From the NCBI GenBank assembly GCA_964459465.1, contig CAYWLR010000010.1:49587-113586 (forward strand): a DNA stretch of 64,000 nucleotides. The letters are read 5' to 3'. The position numbers and the translations under genes are program-made. Below, in pieces: positions 8,339 through 17,437 of the stretch (the first letter of the stretch is position 1; every line of letters starts with the position of its first letter). A model generated the notes under the pieces. It ran no database searches. It was not told the DNA's origin and saw only the letters and a program-made list of their open reading frames with translations. This stretch comes from CALAMC01 sp964459465 (lineage in GTDB: Bacteria > Zixibacteria > MSB-5A5 > GN15 > PGXB01).

Positions 8339-9613
8339 TTACTTGATGTTTTCTTTAACCCAGGCGGTACTGACCGATTTCGGGCGGGTGATGGGGGTTC
8401 CCATGGCGCGATTGAGGATGAGTTGCGCGAGCATACCCATCGCACGGGAAACGCTGAAGAGAACCGTATAGTATGGGAATTCGGTCATGCCGAAATGGTA
8501 CAGCAGTGCGCCGGAACCGGCGTCGACGTTTGGCCACGGGTTCTTGGCTTTGCCGTGCTTTTCCAGGACTTTCGGAACCACGTCATAAACGCGGGCGACG
8601 GTCTGGAAAACCGGGCTGTCGGGCAGGTATTCTTTGCCGAAGGCCAAAAAGGCGGAAAAGCGCGGGTCGGTGACGCGCAGGACGGCGTGACCGTAACCGG
8701 GAATGACTTTTCCGGCGTTGAGGGTTTCCCAGGCCATTTTTTCAATCTGTTCTTCGCTGGGCGCACCTTTGAATTTTTTCATGACTTCCAGAACCCAGGC
8801 GAGGCATTCCTGATTGGCCAGACCGTGGAGAGGGCCGGCCAGTCCGTTCAAACCGGCCGAGACCGAATAATAGGCATCGGACAGAGCTGAACCGACGGTA
8901 TGGCAGGTGAAGGCGCTGACGTTGCCGCCTTCATGATCGCAGTGCAGGGTCAGATAAAGGCGAATCAGTTTGGTGAAGACGCCGGTTTTGTCGGCGATGC
9001 CGAGCATGCGGGCATAGTTGGCGCCCCAATCGAGGTCTTTCTTGTAGCTGATAACGTTGCCTTTTTTGAAACGAATCCGATATATGCCGGCGGCGATACC
9101 GGGCATTTTGGCCAGAAGGTTCAAGGCGTCTTCGAGTGTCGGCTTCCAGTAATCGGTCTTGGGCATGCCCTTGTCATAGGCTTTCTTAAATTCCGATTCC
9201 TTCTGCATGACGAGGATGGCCGTGTTGAGCATGGCCATCGGATGCGAATCTTTCGGCATAGCGTGAATGACGTCCCAAACGTATTTGGGGACGCGGGAAC
9301 GTTCGGCCAATTCTTTCTGAAGGGCAGCGGTATCGGCTTTGGAGGGCAGTTCACCGGTGCACAGCAGGTAGAATATTTCTTCGGGCATTTTATCCCGCAG
9401 GTCCATGATCGGGATACCTCGAATAACGAGTCCCTTTTCCGGGTACACCACCGAGGTGTCGCAGATCATGCCTTTAACCCCGCGCATGCCGCCGTAGGCC
9501 TGGGCGACGGTAACGTCGGATATCTTTTTGTCTCCGACCGCAGCCGCCAGTTCCTTCAGTTCGGCGCGAAGGTCAGGTATCATTTTGGCGAGTTTGTTTT
9601 GTAGTGTTGCCAT
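8339..9613 (-). CDS. gltA: Citrate synthase, eukaryote-like type
   Basis: 424 residues. It carries the catalytic segments CDHEGGN, GPLHGLANQ and PGYGHAVLR, which supply the active-site His and substrate contacts of citrate synthase; the catalytic Asp lies further on. The sequence style (LNGLAGPLHGLANQE, PGYGHAVLR, short N-terminal helix region) is that of the mitochondrial-like form known from Bacteroidota and Geobacter, not the NADH-regulated E. coli type. It condenses acetyl-CoA and oxaloacetate in the cytoplasm. The ATG follows AGGAG by 6 bases on the minus strand. It has its own promoter (9701-9729) and the shared terminator at 8288-8317, so it is probably monocistronic. Long antisense frames inside the gene are shadows. 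Confidence 0.95.
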   Translation of the reverse strand: MATLQNKLAKMIPDLRAELKELAAAVGDKKISDVTVAQAYGGMRGVKGMICDTSVVYPEKGLVIRGIPIMDLRDKMPEEIFYLLCTGELPSKADTAALQKELAERSRVPKYVWDVIHAMPKDSHPMAMLNTAILVMQKESEFKKAYDKGMPKTDYWKPTLEDALNLLAKMPGIAAGIYRIRFKKGNVISYKKDLDWGANYARMLGIADKTGVFTKLIRLYLTLHCDHEGGNVSAFTCHTVGSALSDAYYSVSAGLNGLAGPLHGLANQECLAWVLEVMKKFKGAPSEEQIEKMAWETLNAGKVIPGYGHAVLRVTDPRFSAFLAFGKEYLPDSPVFQTVARVYDVVPKVLEKHGKAKNPWPNVDAGSGALLYHFGMTEFPYYTVLFSVSRAMGMLAQLILNRAMGTPITRPKSVSTAWVKENIK

Positions 9614-9700
9614 TCATTTCTCCTACAGATTATGGTGAAAATGTTTTCCCTAAACGTCTAAGCTTGTCAATCCTGATTCTATGGTTTAAAAATTGAAGCA

Positions 9701-9729
9701 TATATAAAAGATGACCGCGCTTTTGTCAA
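9701..9729 (-). promoter_or_regulatory. Candidate sigma-70 promoter for gltA
   Basis: On the minus strand: TTGACA (9724-9729), 17-base spacer, TATATA (9701-9706). The -35 box is perfect. Predicted start is near 9695, giving a leader of about 80 bases before the gltA ATG. Confidence 0.6.
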
Positions 9730-9802
9730 GAAATGCAGGGATATATCGGGCGGTTTTATTGATGATTTTTTTTATTTTTAAGGACAAATGACAGGCTCAC
9801 TA

Positions 9803-11173
9803 CTAATGTTCGGCCCGGAACATTTTGCCGGGATTAAAGAGGCAAACCGGATTAAAAAGGTCTTTTACTTTTCTCATTTGCCGCAAGGTTTCTCCCGAAA
9901 ATTCCAACTCCAGGAACTCCATTTTGGTTAGTCCGATGCCATGCTCTCCGGTCAGGGTTCCGCCCAGCTCCAGAGTTTTTTTAAACAGACGGGTTATGGC
10001 CTTTTTTAAAAGGGTCGGATCGATACTCTGGTTTTGGGCCACCAGGAAATTGACGTGGAGATTTCCATCCCCGGCATGGCCATAGGAATTGACCCGGCAG
10101 GGCAGTTCTTTGTTTAAAAGGGCTACGAAACTGACCAGTTCCGGGAGTTTCGAGGGCGGGACGCAAACATCCTCGGCGATTTTGTCTTTGGTTGAGGCTT
10201 TGACGGCTTTGGACAGATTCCTTCTGATTTTCCAGAGGGCTTCGGTTTTGGCAGGATTTATCTCCCGTTCAAGGAAGGTCGCTTTATGGCGGCGGCATAT
10301 ATCGAATATGTGAGAGGCTCGATCCGGGGCATTATGCCCGTCGGTCTCAAATAATAACAAGGCATCGGCTTTGTGGATATCGATAACAGGCTCATAGGCA
10401 ATGGAGCAGGCGATAGCGTCACCGTCGATAAATTCCATTATGGCCGGGACCAGTCCCTGCGCGGTTATTTCCGCGACCGTTTGGGCGGCATCCTCGGTCG
10501 TGTCAAAGGCCGCCAAAATGGTCGGGCCGGATTTGGGAATATCGATCAAACGAACGGCTATTTCGGTGATCGCGGCCAAAAGTCCTTCGGAACCTATTAA
10601 AATGCCGGTAAGGTTGAATAATTCGTGTTCCGAAAAGATGCCGGTTTCCAGAAGGCGTCCATCATAGGTGACCGCTTTCAGGCCGATGATATAGTCTTTG
10701 GTTACGCCGTATTTTACGCAATGCAAGCCGCCGGCATTTTCGGCGACATTTCCGCCCAGAGTCGACTCATCATAGCTGGCCGGGTCGGGCGGATAGTAGA
10801 GGCCGACCGCCTCGGCGGTTTTCATCAAGTCGATGGTAATTACGCCCGGGCCGCACCGGGCCATTTTCCGGTCGGGGAATAATTCGAGCTTATCCAGTCT
10901 TTCCAGGGACAAAACCAGTCCGCCGCCGGACGGCACCGCTCCGCCGGTGTAGCCGGTTCCGGCGCCCCGGAAGAATATCGGGATATTATCGGTGTGGCAC
11001 AGGTTTATGGCCTCGATGACGTCGGTTTCGGATTCGGCAAACAGGATGGCATCGGGGACAGCGGTGATTTCGGAAGCATCCTTGTGATAATTCGGAAAAT
11101 CAGCCACGTTAAAAATGAGGCGATCCGAGAAATGATCGGCAAGGCGCTTAAATTTCCTGTTTTGGGCGGTCAT
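9803..11173 (-). CDS. glcD: FAD-binding oxidase, GlcD / D-lactate dehydrogenase type
   Basis: 456 residues, the usual length of GlcD. The N-terminal FAD_binding_4 domain has FRGAGTGYTGGAVPSGGG and YYPPDPASYDESTLGGNVAE. The C-terminal FAD-oxidase domain has YGHAGDGNLHVNFL and the signature GGTLTGEHGIGLTKMEFLE. The family oxidises 2-hydroxy acids such as glycolate or D-lactate. Unlike the gene at the left edge, this protein is a stand-alone flavin subunit with no Fe-S domain, so it needs a partner or is soluble. It starts 10 bases after the fmdB-like gene. The symbol is by family only; substrate is not established. Confidence 0.85.
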   Translation of the reverse strand: MTAQNRKFKRLADHFSDRLIFNVADFPNYHKDASEITAVPDAILFAESETDVIEAINLCHTDNIPIFFRGAGTGYTGGAVPSGGGLVLSLERLDKLELFPDRKMARCGPGVITIDLMKTAEAVGLYYPPDPASYDESTLGGNVAENAGGLHCVKYGVTKDYIIGLKAVTYDGRLLETGIFSEHELFNLTGILIGSEGLLAAITEIAVRLIDIPKSGPTILAAFDTTEDAAQTVAEITAQGLVPAIMEFIDGDAIACSIAYEPVIDIHKADALLLFETDGHNAPDRASHIFDICRRHKATFLEREINPAKTEALWKIRRNLSKAVKASTKDKIAEDVCVPPSKLPELVSFVALLNKELPCRVNSYGHAGDGNLHVNFLVAQNQSIDPTLLKKAITRLFKKTLELGGTLTGEHGIGLTKMEFLELEFSGETLRQMRKVKDLFNPVCLFNPGKMFRAEH

Positions 11174-11183
11174 ACCATAAGGA

Positions 11184-11456
11184 TTATGATGTCTTTGGCG
11201 ATTCGGCTTTTTCGGCTTTGGCCGTCGTAACCCCGGTTAATTCGTTTTGCGCCGCTTTTTTGTATGATTCGGAACGGTAGTCGGTAGTATAAAAGCCCGA
11301 TCCCTTGAACAGAATTCCGGCTCCACCGGATATTAAACGATGGACGCTTTTGGTATCGCCGCAGTTAGGGCAGGTGTCGATGGGGCGGTCGGTCATCTTC
11401 TGAAATTCTTCGAAATCATGACCGCAGGCGTCGCATTTATACTGATATGTCGGCAT
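11184..11456 (-). CDS. FmdB-family zinc-ribbon regulatory protein
   Basis: 90 residues. The family hallmark N-terminus MPTYQYKCDACGHDFEEFQ is present with a paired CxxC...CxxC zinc ribbon (CDAC and CPNC), followed by a Gly/Phe-rich stretch ILFKGSGFYTTDYR typical of FmdB/CxxC_CXXC_SSSS proteins. Family members are small proteins of uncertain function, some suggested to regulate amide-hydrolase genes. The tail is Lys/Glu/Ala-rich and probably disordered. AAAGGA lies 9 bases before the ATG. It is followed after 10 bases by the GlcD-like gene, so the two are probably cotranscribed. Confidence 0.88.
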   Translation of the reverse strand: MPTYQYKCDACGHDFEEFQKMTDRPIDTCPNCGDTKSVHRLISGGAGILFKGSGFYTTDYRSESYKKAAQNELTGVTTAKAEKAESPKTS

Positions 11457-11551
11457 AACTGAAGATCCTTTTCATTTCAATGCCGCCTGCATCAGCAAGC
11501 GGCATTATTGATAATAACAACAAATACAAGCCGCGAAAGTTTCACTGACGG

Positions 11552-13216
11552 CTAAACCGTAAAGTCCTGCTTAACCGGTCCGGCTTGAGTGATTTCCTCG
11601 GGTGTACCCTCCGAGAATTTTTTGAAATTCTCGATAAACAGAGCCGCCAATTGCAGGTATTTGTTTTTGTAGGCGGTGCGGTCGCCCCAGGTATCGGCCG
11701 GGTTGAGGACTTTTTCTGGAACCCCGTCACAGTACCTGGGCACTTCAAAGCCAAAGACCGGGTCTTTGCGAAATTCGACTCCGAGGAGTTTGCCATCCAG
11801 GGCCGCGTTCAGAAGTGTCCTCGTGTGATGAATGCTCATGCGTTTGCCGACGCCGTACTGTCCACCCGACCAGCCGGTATTAACCAGCCAGCAATTAACG
11901 CCGTGCTTGGTAATTTTGTTGCGCAGCAAATTGGCGTAATAGTAAGGGTGATGGACCATGAACGGTGCGCCGAAGCAGGCGCTGAAAGTGATTTCCGGCT
12001 CTTTGCCCAGGTCGATTTCGGTGCCGCTGACTTTTGAGGTGTAACCGGAAATAAAATGATACATGGCCTGTTCCGGAGTAAGTTTCGCAATCGGGGGCAT
12101 GACACCGGAGGCGTCGCAGGTGAGCATGATAATATTTTTGGGATGTCCCGCCGTGCGCTCTTTGTACATGTTGTCGATAAAATGCAGGGGATAAGCCGCA
12201 CGTGTATTCTCGGTCAGGGATTCGTCGTCCAGGTCGAGTTTGCGCGTAATCGGGTCGAAGATCACGTTCTCCAGAATTGTACCGTACTTATTGGTGCAGG
12301 CATAAATCTGCGGTTCGGCGGTGGGAGAAAGCGAGATGACTTTGGCATAGCAGCCGCCCTCGAAGTTGAAAATGCCCTCGTCGCTCCAGCCGTGCTCGTC
12401 GTCGCCGATGAGTTGTCGATTGGGGTCGGCCGACAGGGTCGTCTTGCCGGTACCGGAAAGGCCGAAGAAGAGAGCCGTGCCACCGTCCTTGCCGACGTTG
12501 GCCGAGCAGTGCATGGACAAGACGCCTTCGCGCGGCAATAAGTAGTTCAATACGGTGAAGACGGATTTCTTGATTTCGCCGCCGTACTCGGACTGGCCGA
12601 TAATACACATTTTGCGGGCGAAATTGAGCACAATGAAAGTGGTCGAACGGGTGCCATCGATTTCGGGTGTGGCCCTGAATCCGGGTACGGCGATAATCGT
12701 GAATTCCGGGATGAACTTGCGCAGTTCGTCCTGGCTTTCGGCCATGATGAGCATATTTCGTGCGAAGTGGGAATGCCAGGCCAACTCGGTGATGATGCGG
12801 ACCGGTAAGCGATAATTGGGGTCGGCGCCGGCGTAGCAATCCTGGACGAACAGGTCGCGTTGCTGGAGGTATCCCTGAACGCGGTGGAAGACTTCGTCGA
12901 ATTTATCCGGGTTGAAAGGTCGATTGTACTGCCCCCACCAGATATGATCTTCGTTTTCGGGTTCGCGGACGATGAATTTGTCGTTGGCGGCGCGGGCGGT
13001 CCATTCGCCGGTTTCGGTTACGAAGGCGCCGCCGAGAGCCATGTGTCCCTCGCCGCGGAAGATGGCTTCTTCGTAAAGGGCTTCGGTCGGCAGATTCCAA
13101 TACACGTGGTGAAGATTGCGCAATCCCAGATGACTAAGGCTGAATTCACTTTTAACAATCTGCGCCTGCTTTAAGGCGGGCGTCTTGATATCTATGATAT
13201 AGCTGGTCGATTTCAT
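11552..13216 (-). CDS. pckA: Phosphoenolpyruvate carboxykinase (ATP)
   Basis: 554 residues. The ATG at 13216 is chosen over the in-frame TTG at 13222: GGAGGG is 7 bases from it and it overlaps the aminotransferase stop as ATGA. The kinase-1a P-loop GLSGTGKTTLSADP and kinase-2 motif LIGDDEHGW are diagnostic of ATP-dependent PEPCK, as is EGGCYAKVI. It interconverts oxaloacetate + ATP with PEP + CO2 in the cytoplasm, at the node shared with the MaeB and citrate synthase genes in this window. The four-base overlap with the upstream aminotransferase, whose product can be oxaloacetate, suggests translational coupling. Confidence 0.96.
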   Translation of the reverse strand: MKSTSYIIDIKTPALKQAQIVKSEFSLSHLGLRNLHHVYWNLPTEALYEEAIFRGEGHMALGGAFVTETGEWTARAANDKFIVREPENEDHIWWGQYNRPFNPDKFDEVFHRVQGYLQQRDLFVQDCYAGADPNYRLPVRIITELAWHSHFARNMLIMAESQDELRKFIPEFTIIAVPGFRATPEIDGTRSTTFIVLNFARKMCIIGQSEYGGEIKKSVFTVLNYLLPREGVLSMHCSANVGKDGGTALFFGLSGTGKTTLSADPNRQLIGDDEHGWSDEGIFNFEGGCYAKVISLSPTAEPQIYACTNKYGTILENVIFDPITRKLDLDDESLTENTRAAYPLHFIDNMYKERTAGHPKNIIMLTCDASGVMPPIAKLTPEQAMYHFISGYTSKVSGTEIDLGKEPEITFSACFGAPFMVHHPYYYANLLRNKITKHGVNCWLVNTGWSGGQYGVGKRMSIHHTRTLLNAALDGKLLGVEFRKDPVFGFEVPRYCDGVPEKVLNPADTWGDRTAYKNKYLQLAALFIENFKKFSEGTPEEITQAGPVKQDFTV

Positions 13217-14430
13217 TTCCAATCCCTCCGCAATTTACGGTCGCCGATGTAGATTTCGTTGGGAGACTCCGGATCGAGAGCCCATTTGATGCGGGCAACG
13301 CCTTCCATGATTTCCTTAATGGAACCGCAATAGCTCAAACGCAGATGGCCTTCCATGCCGAATTCTCCACCCGGCACGGTCACCACCAGCGCCTTTTCCA
13401 GCAGGAATTTTGACAGGGCCGTCGAATCCTTGCTGTATGCCCGGAAATCGGGAAGACAGTAGAAGGTGCCATCCGGCTTGACGGTTTTGATACCGGTGAA
13501 GGCATTCAATTCGGTGAGCATGACGTCGCGGTTATTCTGCAGGGTCAGGCGCAGTGATTCGACGCTGCTCTGGACACCCATCAGGGCTCCTGCCGCCGCG
13601 GCTTGAACCACAACCGAGGTGCACGATGAATTCTGGGCCTGAATGTTGACCATTGCCGCCGTGATTTTGCGGTTGGCGATAACCCAGCCGACTCTGAAGC
13701 CGGTCATGGCATATACTTTGGAGACACCGTTAATGACGATGATGTGCGAGCTGTCCGAATCATCTTTGGAAAATTGATAGACCGAGGGAGCCTTTTTGCC
13801 GTCGAAGATGAGTTTGTGATAAATATCGTCCATTATCAGATAAATACCCTTTTTCTCGCAGAAGGCGACTATTTCGGCGATGAAATCGGCCGAGTAGACG
13901 ACGCCCGACGGGTTATTGGGGCTGTTGACGATAATGGCTTTGGTGTATGAGCCGACTTTCTCGATGATATCTTCCATGCGCGGCTGGAAACGGCCGTCTT
14001 CGGGAGTCACGATAACCGGAATGCCATAAACCATTTTTACTATTTCCGGGTAGCTGACCCAGTATGGGGCGAGGATGATGACCTCATCCTGTGGATTGAG
14101 AATGGCCATCATCAGGTTATAAAGTGAATGCTTGGCGCCGTTGGAAACGATGACGTTTTCGGGCCCGATAATCTTGTTGTAATTTTCTTCGGTGTAGCGA
14201 ATGATGGCCTTTATAAGGGAAGGGATTCCCTCGGTCGGGGTGTAGCGGATATCGGCCGTAGTCAGTTTGGCCGAGGCGCCCAGGACAGCCTCAATGGGAA
14301 CCTTGTCTTTCGGCTCGCCGGCGCCGAGGTGGATGACGCTTTCACCCTTTTCCTTCAGCAGGCGGGCCTTCTCGTTCATCGCCAGAGTCGGCGATTCTTT
14401 AATTTCACGGGCTAATTGACTGATGCTCAT
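13213..14430 (-). CDS. Class I pyridoxal-phosphate aminotransferase (aspartate aminotransferase-like)
   Basis: 405 residues from the ATG at 14430, which has GAGAGG 6 bases upstream; a TTG/GTG-type extension to 14490 would overlap pta. Fold-type I features are clear: SNGAKHSLYNLMMAIL (phosphate-binding loop), NSPNNPSGVVY, DDIYHKLIF, and the Schiff-base lysine in INGVSKVYAMTGFRVGW. The closest known group is the bacterial aspartate/prephenate aminotransferase family (AspB type). It would exchange aspartate and oxaloacetate. Its stop overlaps the pckA start by four bases and pta ends 2 bases before its start, so pta-aat-pckA form one translationally coupled set. Confidence 0.9.
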   Translation of the reverse strand: MSISQLAREIKESPTLAMNEKARLLKEKGESVIHLGAGEPKDKVPIEAVLGASAKLTTADIRYTPTEGIPSLIKAIIRYTEENYNKIIGPENVIVSNGAKHSLYNLMMAILNPQDEVIILAPYWVSYPEIVKMVYGIPVIVTPEDGRFQPRMEDIIEKVGSYTKAIIVNSPNNPSGVVYSADFIAEIVAFCEKKGIYLIMDDIYHKLIFDGKKAPSVYQFSKDDSDSSHIIVINGVSKVYAMTGFRVGWVIANRKITAAMVNIQAQNSSCTSVVVQAAAAGALMGVQSSVESLRLTLQNNRDVMLTELNAFTGIKTVKPDGTFYCLPDFRAYSKDSTALSKFLLEKALVVTVPGGEFGMEGHLRLSYCGSIKEIMEGVARIKWALDPESPNEIYIGDRKLRRDWK

Positions 14431-14432
14431 AA

Positions 14433-15452
14433 TTAACCTCTCATCAACAGTGCAATCGCGGAGACATCGACGATATCTTCGGCCGAACATCCGCGCGACA
14501 AATCATTGGCCGGTTTAGCCAGCCCCTGGACGATCGGGCCGGTAGCGGTGGCTTTGGCCAGACGCTCCGTCAATTTATAGGCGATATTGCCGGCGTCAAG
14601 GTCGGGGAAAATAAACACATTGGCCTGTCCGGCCACCTCGGATTCACCTACTTTTCTTTTGGCGATAGAGGGAATGATGGCGGCATCAAGCTGTAATTCG
14701 CCGTCCACTTTGATATGCGGGAAATTTTTGCGGACCAGTTCCAGCGCCTGTACGACTTTAGTGACGTCGCTGTGTTTGGCCGAACCTTTGGTAGAAAATG
14801 ACAGCATGGCCACCCTGGGTTCTTCGCCGGTCAGGCTTGTATGGGTCTGGGCGGTGGCAGCCGCGATCGATGCCAGTTGTTCGACGCTGGGGTTGGGCAC
14901 GACGGCGCAATCGGCGTACATGACGGTCCGGTATTTGCCGGTGTCAAGGTAGTTGGGGATGGTCATCATAAAGGCGCCGGACACGGTGCTGATGCCGGGA
15001 GCCATGCCGATGACCTGGATGGCGGCACGCATAACGTCGCCGGTGGTATTGACGGCGCCGGCCACCGAGGCGTCGGCAATGTCGTTATGAACCATCATGG
15101 CGCCGTAGTACAGCGGCTGTTTCATGGCCTCAAGGGCTTCGGCTTCGGTAATGTTTTTCTTTTTGCGCATTTCCTTGAATTGGGCGGTGAAGTCTTTAAG
15201 ATTGTCCGCTTTGGCCGGGTCGATAACGTCGACTTTTTTAAGGTCCAGGCCGTTCTTTTTGGCGAGGTCGCCCACCTGGTTTTTGTCGCCCAGCAGGGTC
15301 ACCCGGGCCATGCCGATATTGATAATTTCTTTGGCGGCCAGGATGCTGCGCTCTTCGGTTCCTTCGGGGAATACCACGTGGCGATTTTTGGCTTTCGCCT
15401 TGGCCCGAATTTCTTCGATTATTTGAGGCTTTTTGCTTGCTGCAGTTGACAC
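14433..15452 (-). CDS. pta: Phosphate acetyltransferase
   Basis: 339 residues, the length of the short single-domain (class I) Pta. Family segments visible are VVFPEGTEERSILAA, LYYGAMMVHNDIADASVAGA, PNPSVEQLA, RVAMLSFSTKGSA and VFIFPDLDAGNIAYKL. It interconverts acetyl-CoA and acetyl phosphate. Translation starts at GTG (15452) with AGGAG 8 bases upstream. No acetate kinase gene is in the window. The enzyme lies 35 bases downstream of prfB, in one probable transcript with the aminotransferase and pckA. The C-terminal half of the MaeB protein at 45-47 kb is a homologous Pta-like domain. Confidence 0.95.
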   Translation of the reverse strand: MSTAASKKPQIIEEIRAKAKAKNRHVVFPEGTEERSILAAKEIINIGMARVTLLGDKNQVGDLAKKNGLDLKKVDVIDPAKADNLKDFTAQFKEMRKKKNITEAEALEAMKQPLYYGAMMVHNDIADASVAGAVNTTGDVMRAAIQVIGMAPGISTVSGAFMMTIPNYLDTGKYRTVMYADCAVVPNPSVEQLASIAAATAQTHTSLTGEEPRVAMLSFSTKGSAKHSDVTKVVQALELVRKNFPHIKVDGELQLDAAIIPSIAKRKVGESEVAGQANVFIFPDLDAGNIAYKLTERLAKATATGPIVQGLAKPANDLSRGCSAEDIVDVSAIALLMRG

Positions 15453-15487
15453 AAGTTTATCTCCTTAATTTATGATCAGAAGTAAAG

Positions 15488-16589
15488 TTAATTGTCGCGT
15501 AAATCGGGGTTGCCCAAATATGCCTCGATGAACTTGTCGATGGCACCGTCCATTACGGCGTGCACATTCGACGTTTCCGCATCGGTGCGATGGTCCTTGA
15601 CGAGGTTATAGGGGTGAAATATGTAGCTGCGAATCTGCGAACCCCATTCGATTTTTTTCTTGGTTTTTTCGAAGGTTTCACGCTTTTTGCGTTGTTCCTC
15701 GAGTTCCAGTTGATACAGCCGCGACCGAAGCATTTTCATGGCCGTGGCGCGGTTTTTAAGCTGACTACGCTCGTTCTGGCATTGCACCACGATACCGGTT
15801 GGAATATGCGTAATGCGAACCGCCGACGAGGTTTTGTTGACGTGCTGTCCGCCCGCCCCGGAGGAACGATAGGTGTCGATACGCAGGTCATCCTCGTCGA
15901 TTTCGATTTCGATGTTGTCGTCGACTTCGGGGTACACGTGGATGGAAACGAACGAAGTGTGTCTTCGGCTGTTAGCGTCGAAAGGAGAGATGCGGACCAG
16001 CCGATGCACGCCCGATTCGGCCTTGAGGTAGCCATAGGCATATTCCCCGATGACTTCCATCGTTACCGCCTTGATACCGGCCTCTTCACCCGGCTGATAG
16101 TCGAGGAGTTCCGTTTCATAACCATGAATTTCGCACCAGCGGTTGTACATACGAAAAAGCATGCTGGCCCAGTCCTGCGACTCGGTGCCGCCGGCCCCGG
16201 GGTGTATGGTTAAAATAGCATTGCGTTCATCATCCGGGCCTGACAGAAGGGTGGTCAGTTCCAGTTTGTCGACGTCGGTCACAAGATTCTTAAGCGAGCG
16301 TTCGATTTCGGCCGCCTCCTCGGAATTATCGTCAATCAGTTCCGCCAATTCGTCGAGGTCGGCTAGTTCCTTTTCCTGTTTTTCTATGCGCTCAATCCAG
16401 CGTTTGTGTCCGGAAATTTCTTTTAAAATCGACTGGGCCTTCTGATTATCATCCCAGAAACCGGGAGCGGAAGTGTATTGCTCTAATTTGTTAATTTTTT
16501 CACGACGTCCGTCCAAGTCAAAGAAACCTCCTTAGTTTGGAAACCCTTGTCTTTAGGACGGATATGGTTTCTTTGGCGTCGTTTAGCAT
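15488..16589 (-). CDS. prfB: Peptide chain release factor 2, with programmed +1 frameshift
   Basis: The coding region is in two frames. The first is 16589 to 16521 (ATG, 23 codons). It ends with AGG AGG TTT CTT followed by an in-frame TGA at 16520-16518. Reading resumes in the +1 frame from 16519 (GAC) to 15488. The product is 366 residues, the normal RF2 size. This is the classical autoregulatory RF2 site: slippery CTT-TGA-C with an internal Shine-Dalgarno-like AGGAGG three bases ahead of the CTT. The SPF tripeptide (ISPFDANS) that reads UGA/UAA and the catalytic GGQ (SSGAGGQHVNKTSSAV) are present. A real ribosome site AAAGGAG precedes the ATG. Automatic callers would truncate the gene to the TTG at 16516. 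Confidence 0.96.
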
Positions 16590-16614
16590 TTTGCACTCCT
16601 TTAAAAAGATATAT

Positions 16615-16642
16615 ATGATATATCATTTTGTTTAAAAGTCAA
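16615..16642 (-). promoter_or_regulatory. Candidate sigma-70 promoter for prfB operon
   Basis: On the minus strand: TTGACT (16637-16642), 16-base spacer, TATCAT (16615-16620). Predicted start near 16609 leaves a 20-base leader to the prfB ATG. It is divergent from the promoter at 16716-16743. Confidence 0.55.
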
Positions 16643-16715
16643 TCGAATTAAGGATTTCGGAAATCATTCGACATATAAATTGGCATTTATTCGTTTTTTA
16701 TCATCACCAATTAAT

Positions 16716-16743
16716 TTGACAAACTCCCGCCAGTTTTTATCTT
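16716..16743 (+). promoter_or_regulatory. Candidate sigma-70 promoter for the metallo-hydrolase gene
   Basis: TTGACA (16716-16721), 16-base spacer, TATCTT (16738-16743). The in-frame TTG at 16742 lies inside the -10 box, which supports the ATG at 16766 as the translation start. Confidence 0.55.
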
Positions 16744-16765
16744 GGGCCAAAAGGAATTGAGGGAA

Positions 16766-17410
16766 ATGTCTGCTTTAAATATCGAAACTCTGGTGGTCGG
16801 GCCGTTTGAAGTCAATTGTTATATTATCTGGGATGAGTCCGATCGCATCGGGGCAGTCATTGACCCCGGCGACGAAGACGAGCGGATAGTGGAAGTCATT
16901 GACAGGCATGGTGTTACTGTAAAAGCTATATTGCTGACTCATGGTCACGGGGACCACATTGCCGGAGTTGAGCCGTTGAAAGAAAAGTATGATGTCCCAT
17001 TATATATCGGGCGGGGCGATGAAGAGATGCTGCAATCGCCGTCGGCCAATGTTTCCGCCCTTTATGGCCAGCCGATAACCTGTCCGCCGCCGGATTACCT
17101 TTTAAACGACAATGATGTTTTCAAAATCGGTTCCATGGAATTCAATGTTATCGCCACTCCGGGGCATACGCGCGGCGGCATTTGCTATTTGGTGCACAAT
17201 CGCCTGTTTTGCGGCGACACTCTGTTTTACGGTTCGATCGGGCGGACCGATCTTCCCGGGGGGTCATATCAGCAGTTGATTGAATCCATTAAAAGAAATC
17301 TTTTGACGCTGCCGGATAATATTGTCTGCTACCCCGGGCACGGACCGTTCACGACCATCGGCGCCGAACGAATTAATAATCCGTTTCTATTGGGCGACCG
17401 GTTCGTATAA
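16766..17410 (+). CDS. Metallo-beta-lactamase-fold hydrolase (glyoxalase II-like)
   Basis: 214 residues from the ATG at 16766; the upstream TTG at 16742 is excluded because it sits in the predicted promoter. The binuclear metal motif THGHGDHIAG is followed by ATPGHTRGG (third His), CGDTLFYGSIGRTDL (bridging Asp) and CYPGHGPFTT (last His), the complete ligand set of the family. The short length without the glyoxalase II C-terminal domain matches the YcbL-type hydrolases, which act on thioesters such as S-lactoylglutathione. The substrate here is unknown. A PHP phosphatase gene follows after 27 bases. Confidence 0.88.
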   Translation: MSALNIETLVVGPFEVNCYIIWDESDRIGAVIDPGDEDERIVEVIDRHGVTVKAILLTHGHGDHIAGVEPLKEKYDVPLYIGRGDEEMLQSPSANVSALYGQPITCPPPDYLLNDNDVFKIGSMEFNVIATPGHTRGGICYLVHNRLFCGDTLFYGSIGRTDLPGGSYQQLIESIKRNLLTLPDNIVCYPGHGPFTTIGAERINNPFLLGDRFV

Positions 17411-17437
17411 GAGAAAATACTTCACGGAGGATGGGTC

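Noticed and set aside
8423..9604. Long plus-strand open frames antisense to citrate synthase
   Set aside because: They lack family character and ribosome sites, and mirror the codon bias of gltA on the other strand.
11479..11506. 8-bp hairpin AATGCCGC/GCGGCATT between pckA and the fmdB-like gene, considered as a terminator
   Set aside because: No T-run follows on the minus strand (it continues GAAATGAAAAGG), so transcription probably reads through; the hairpin may only affect mRNA stability.
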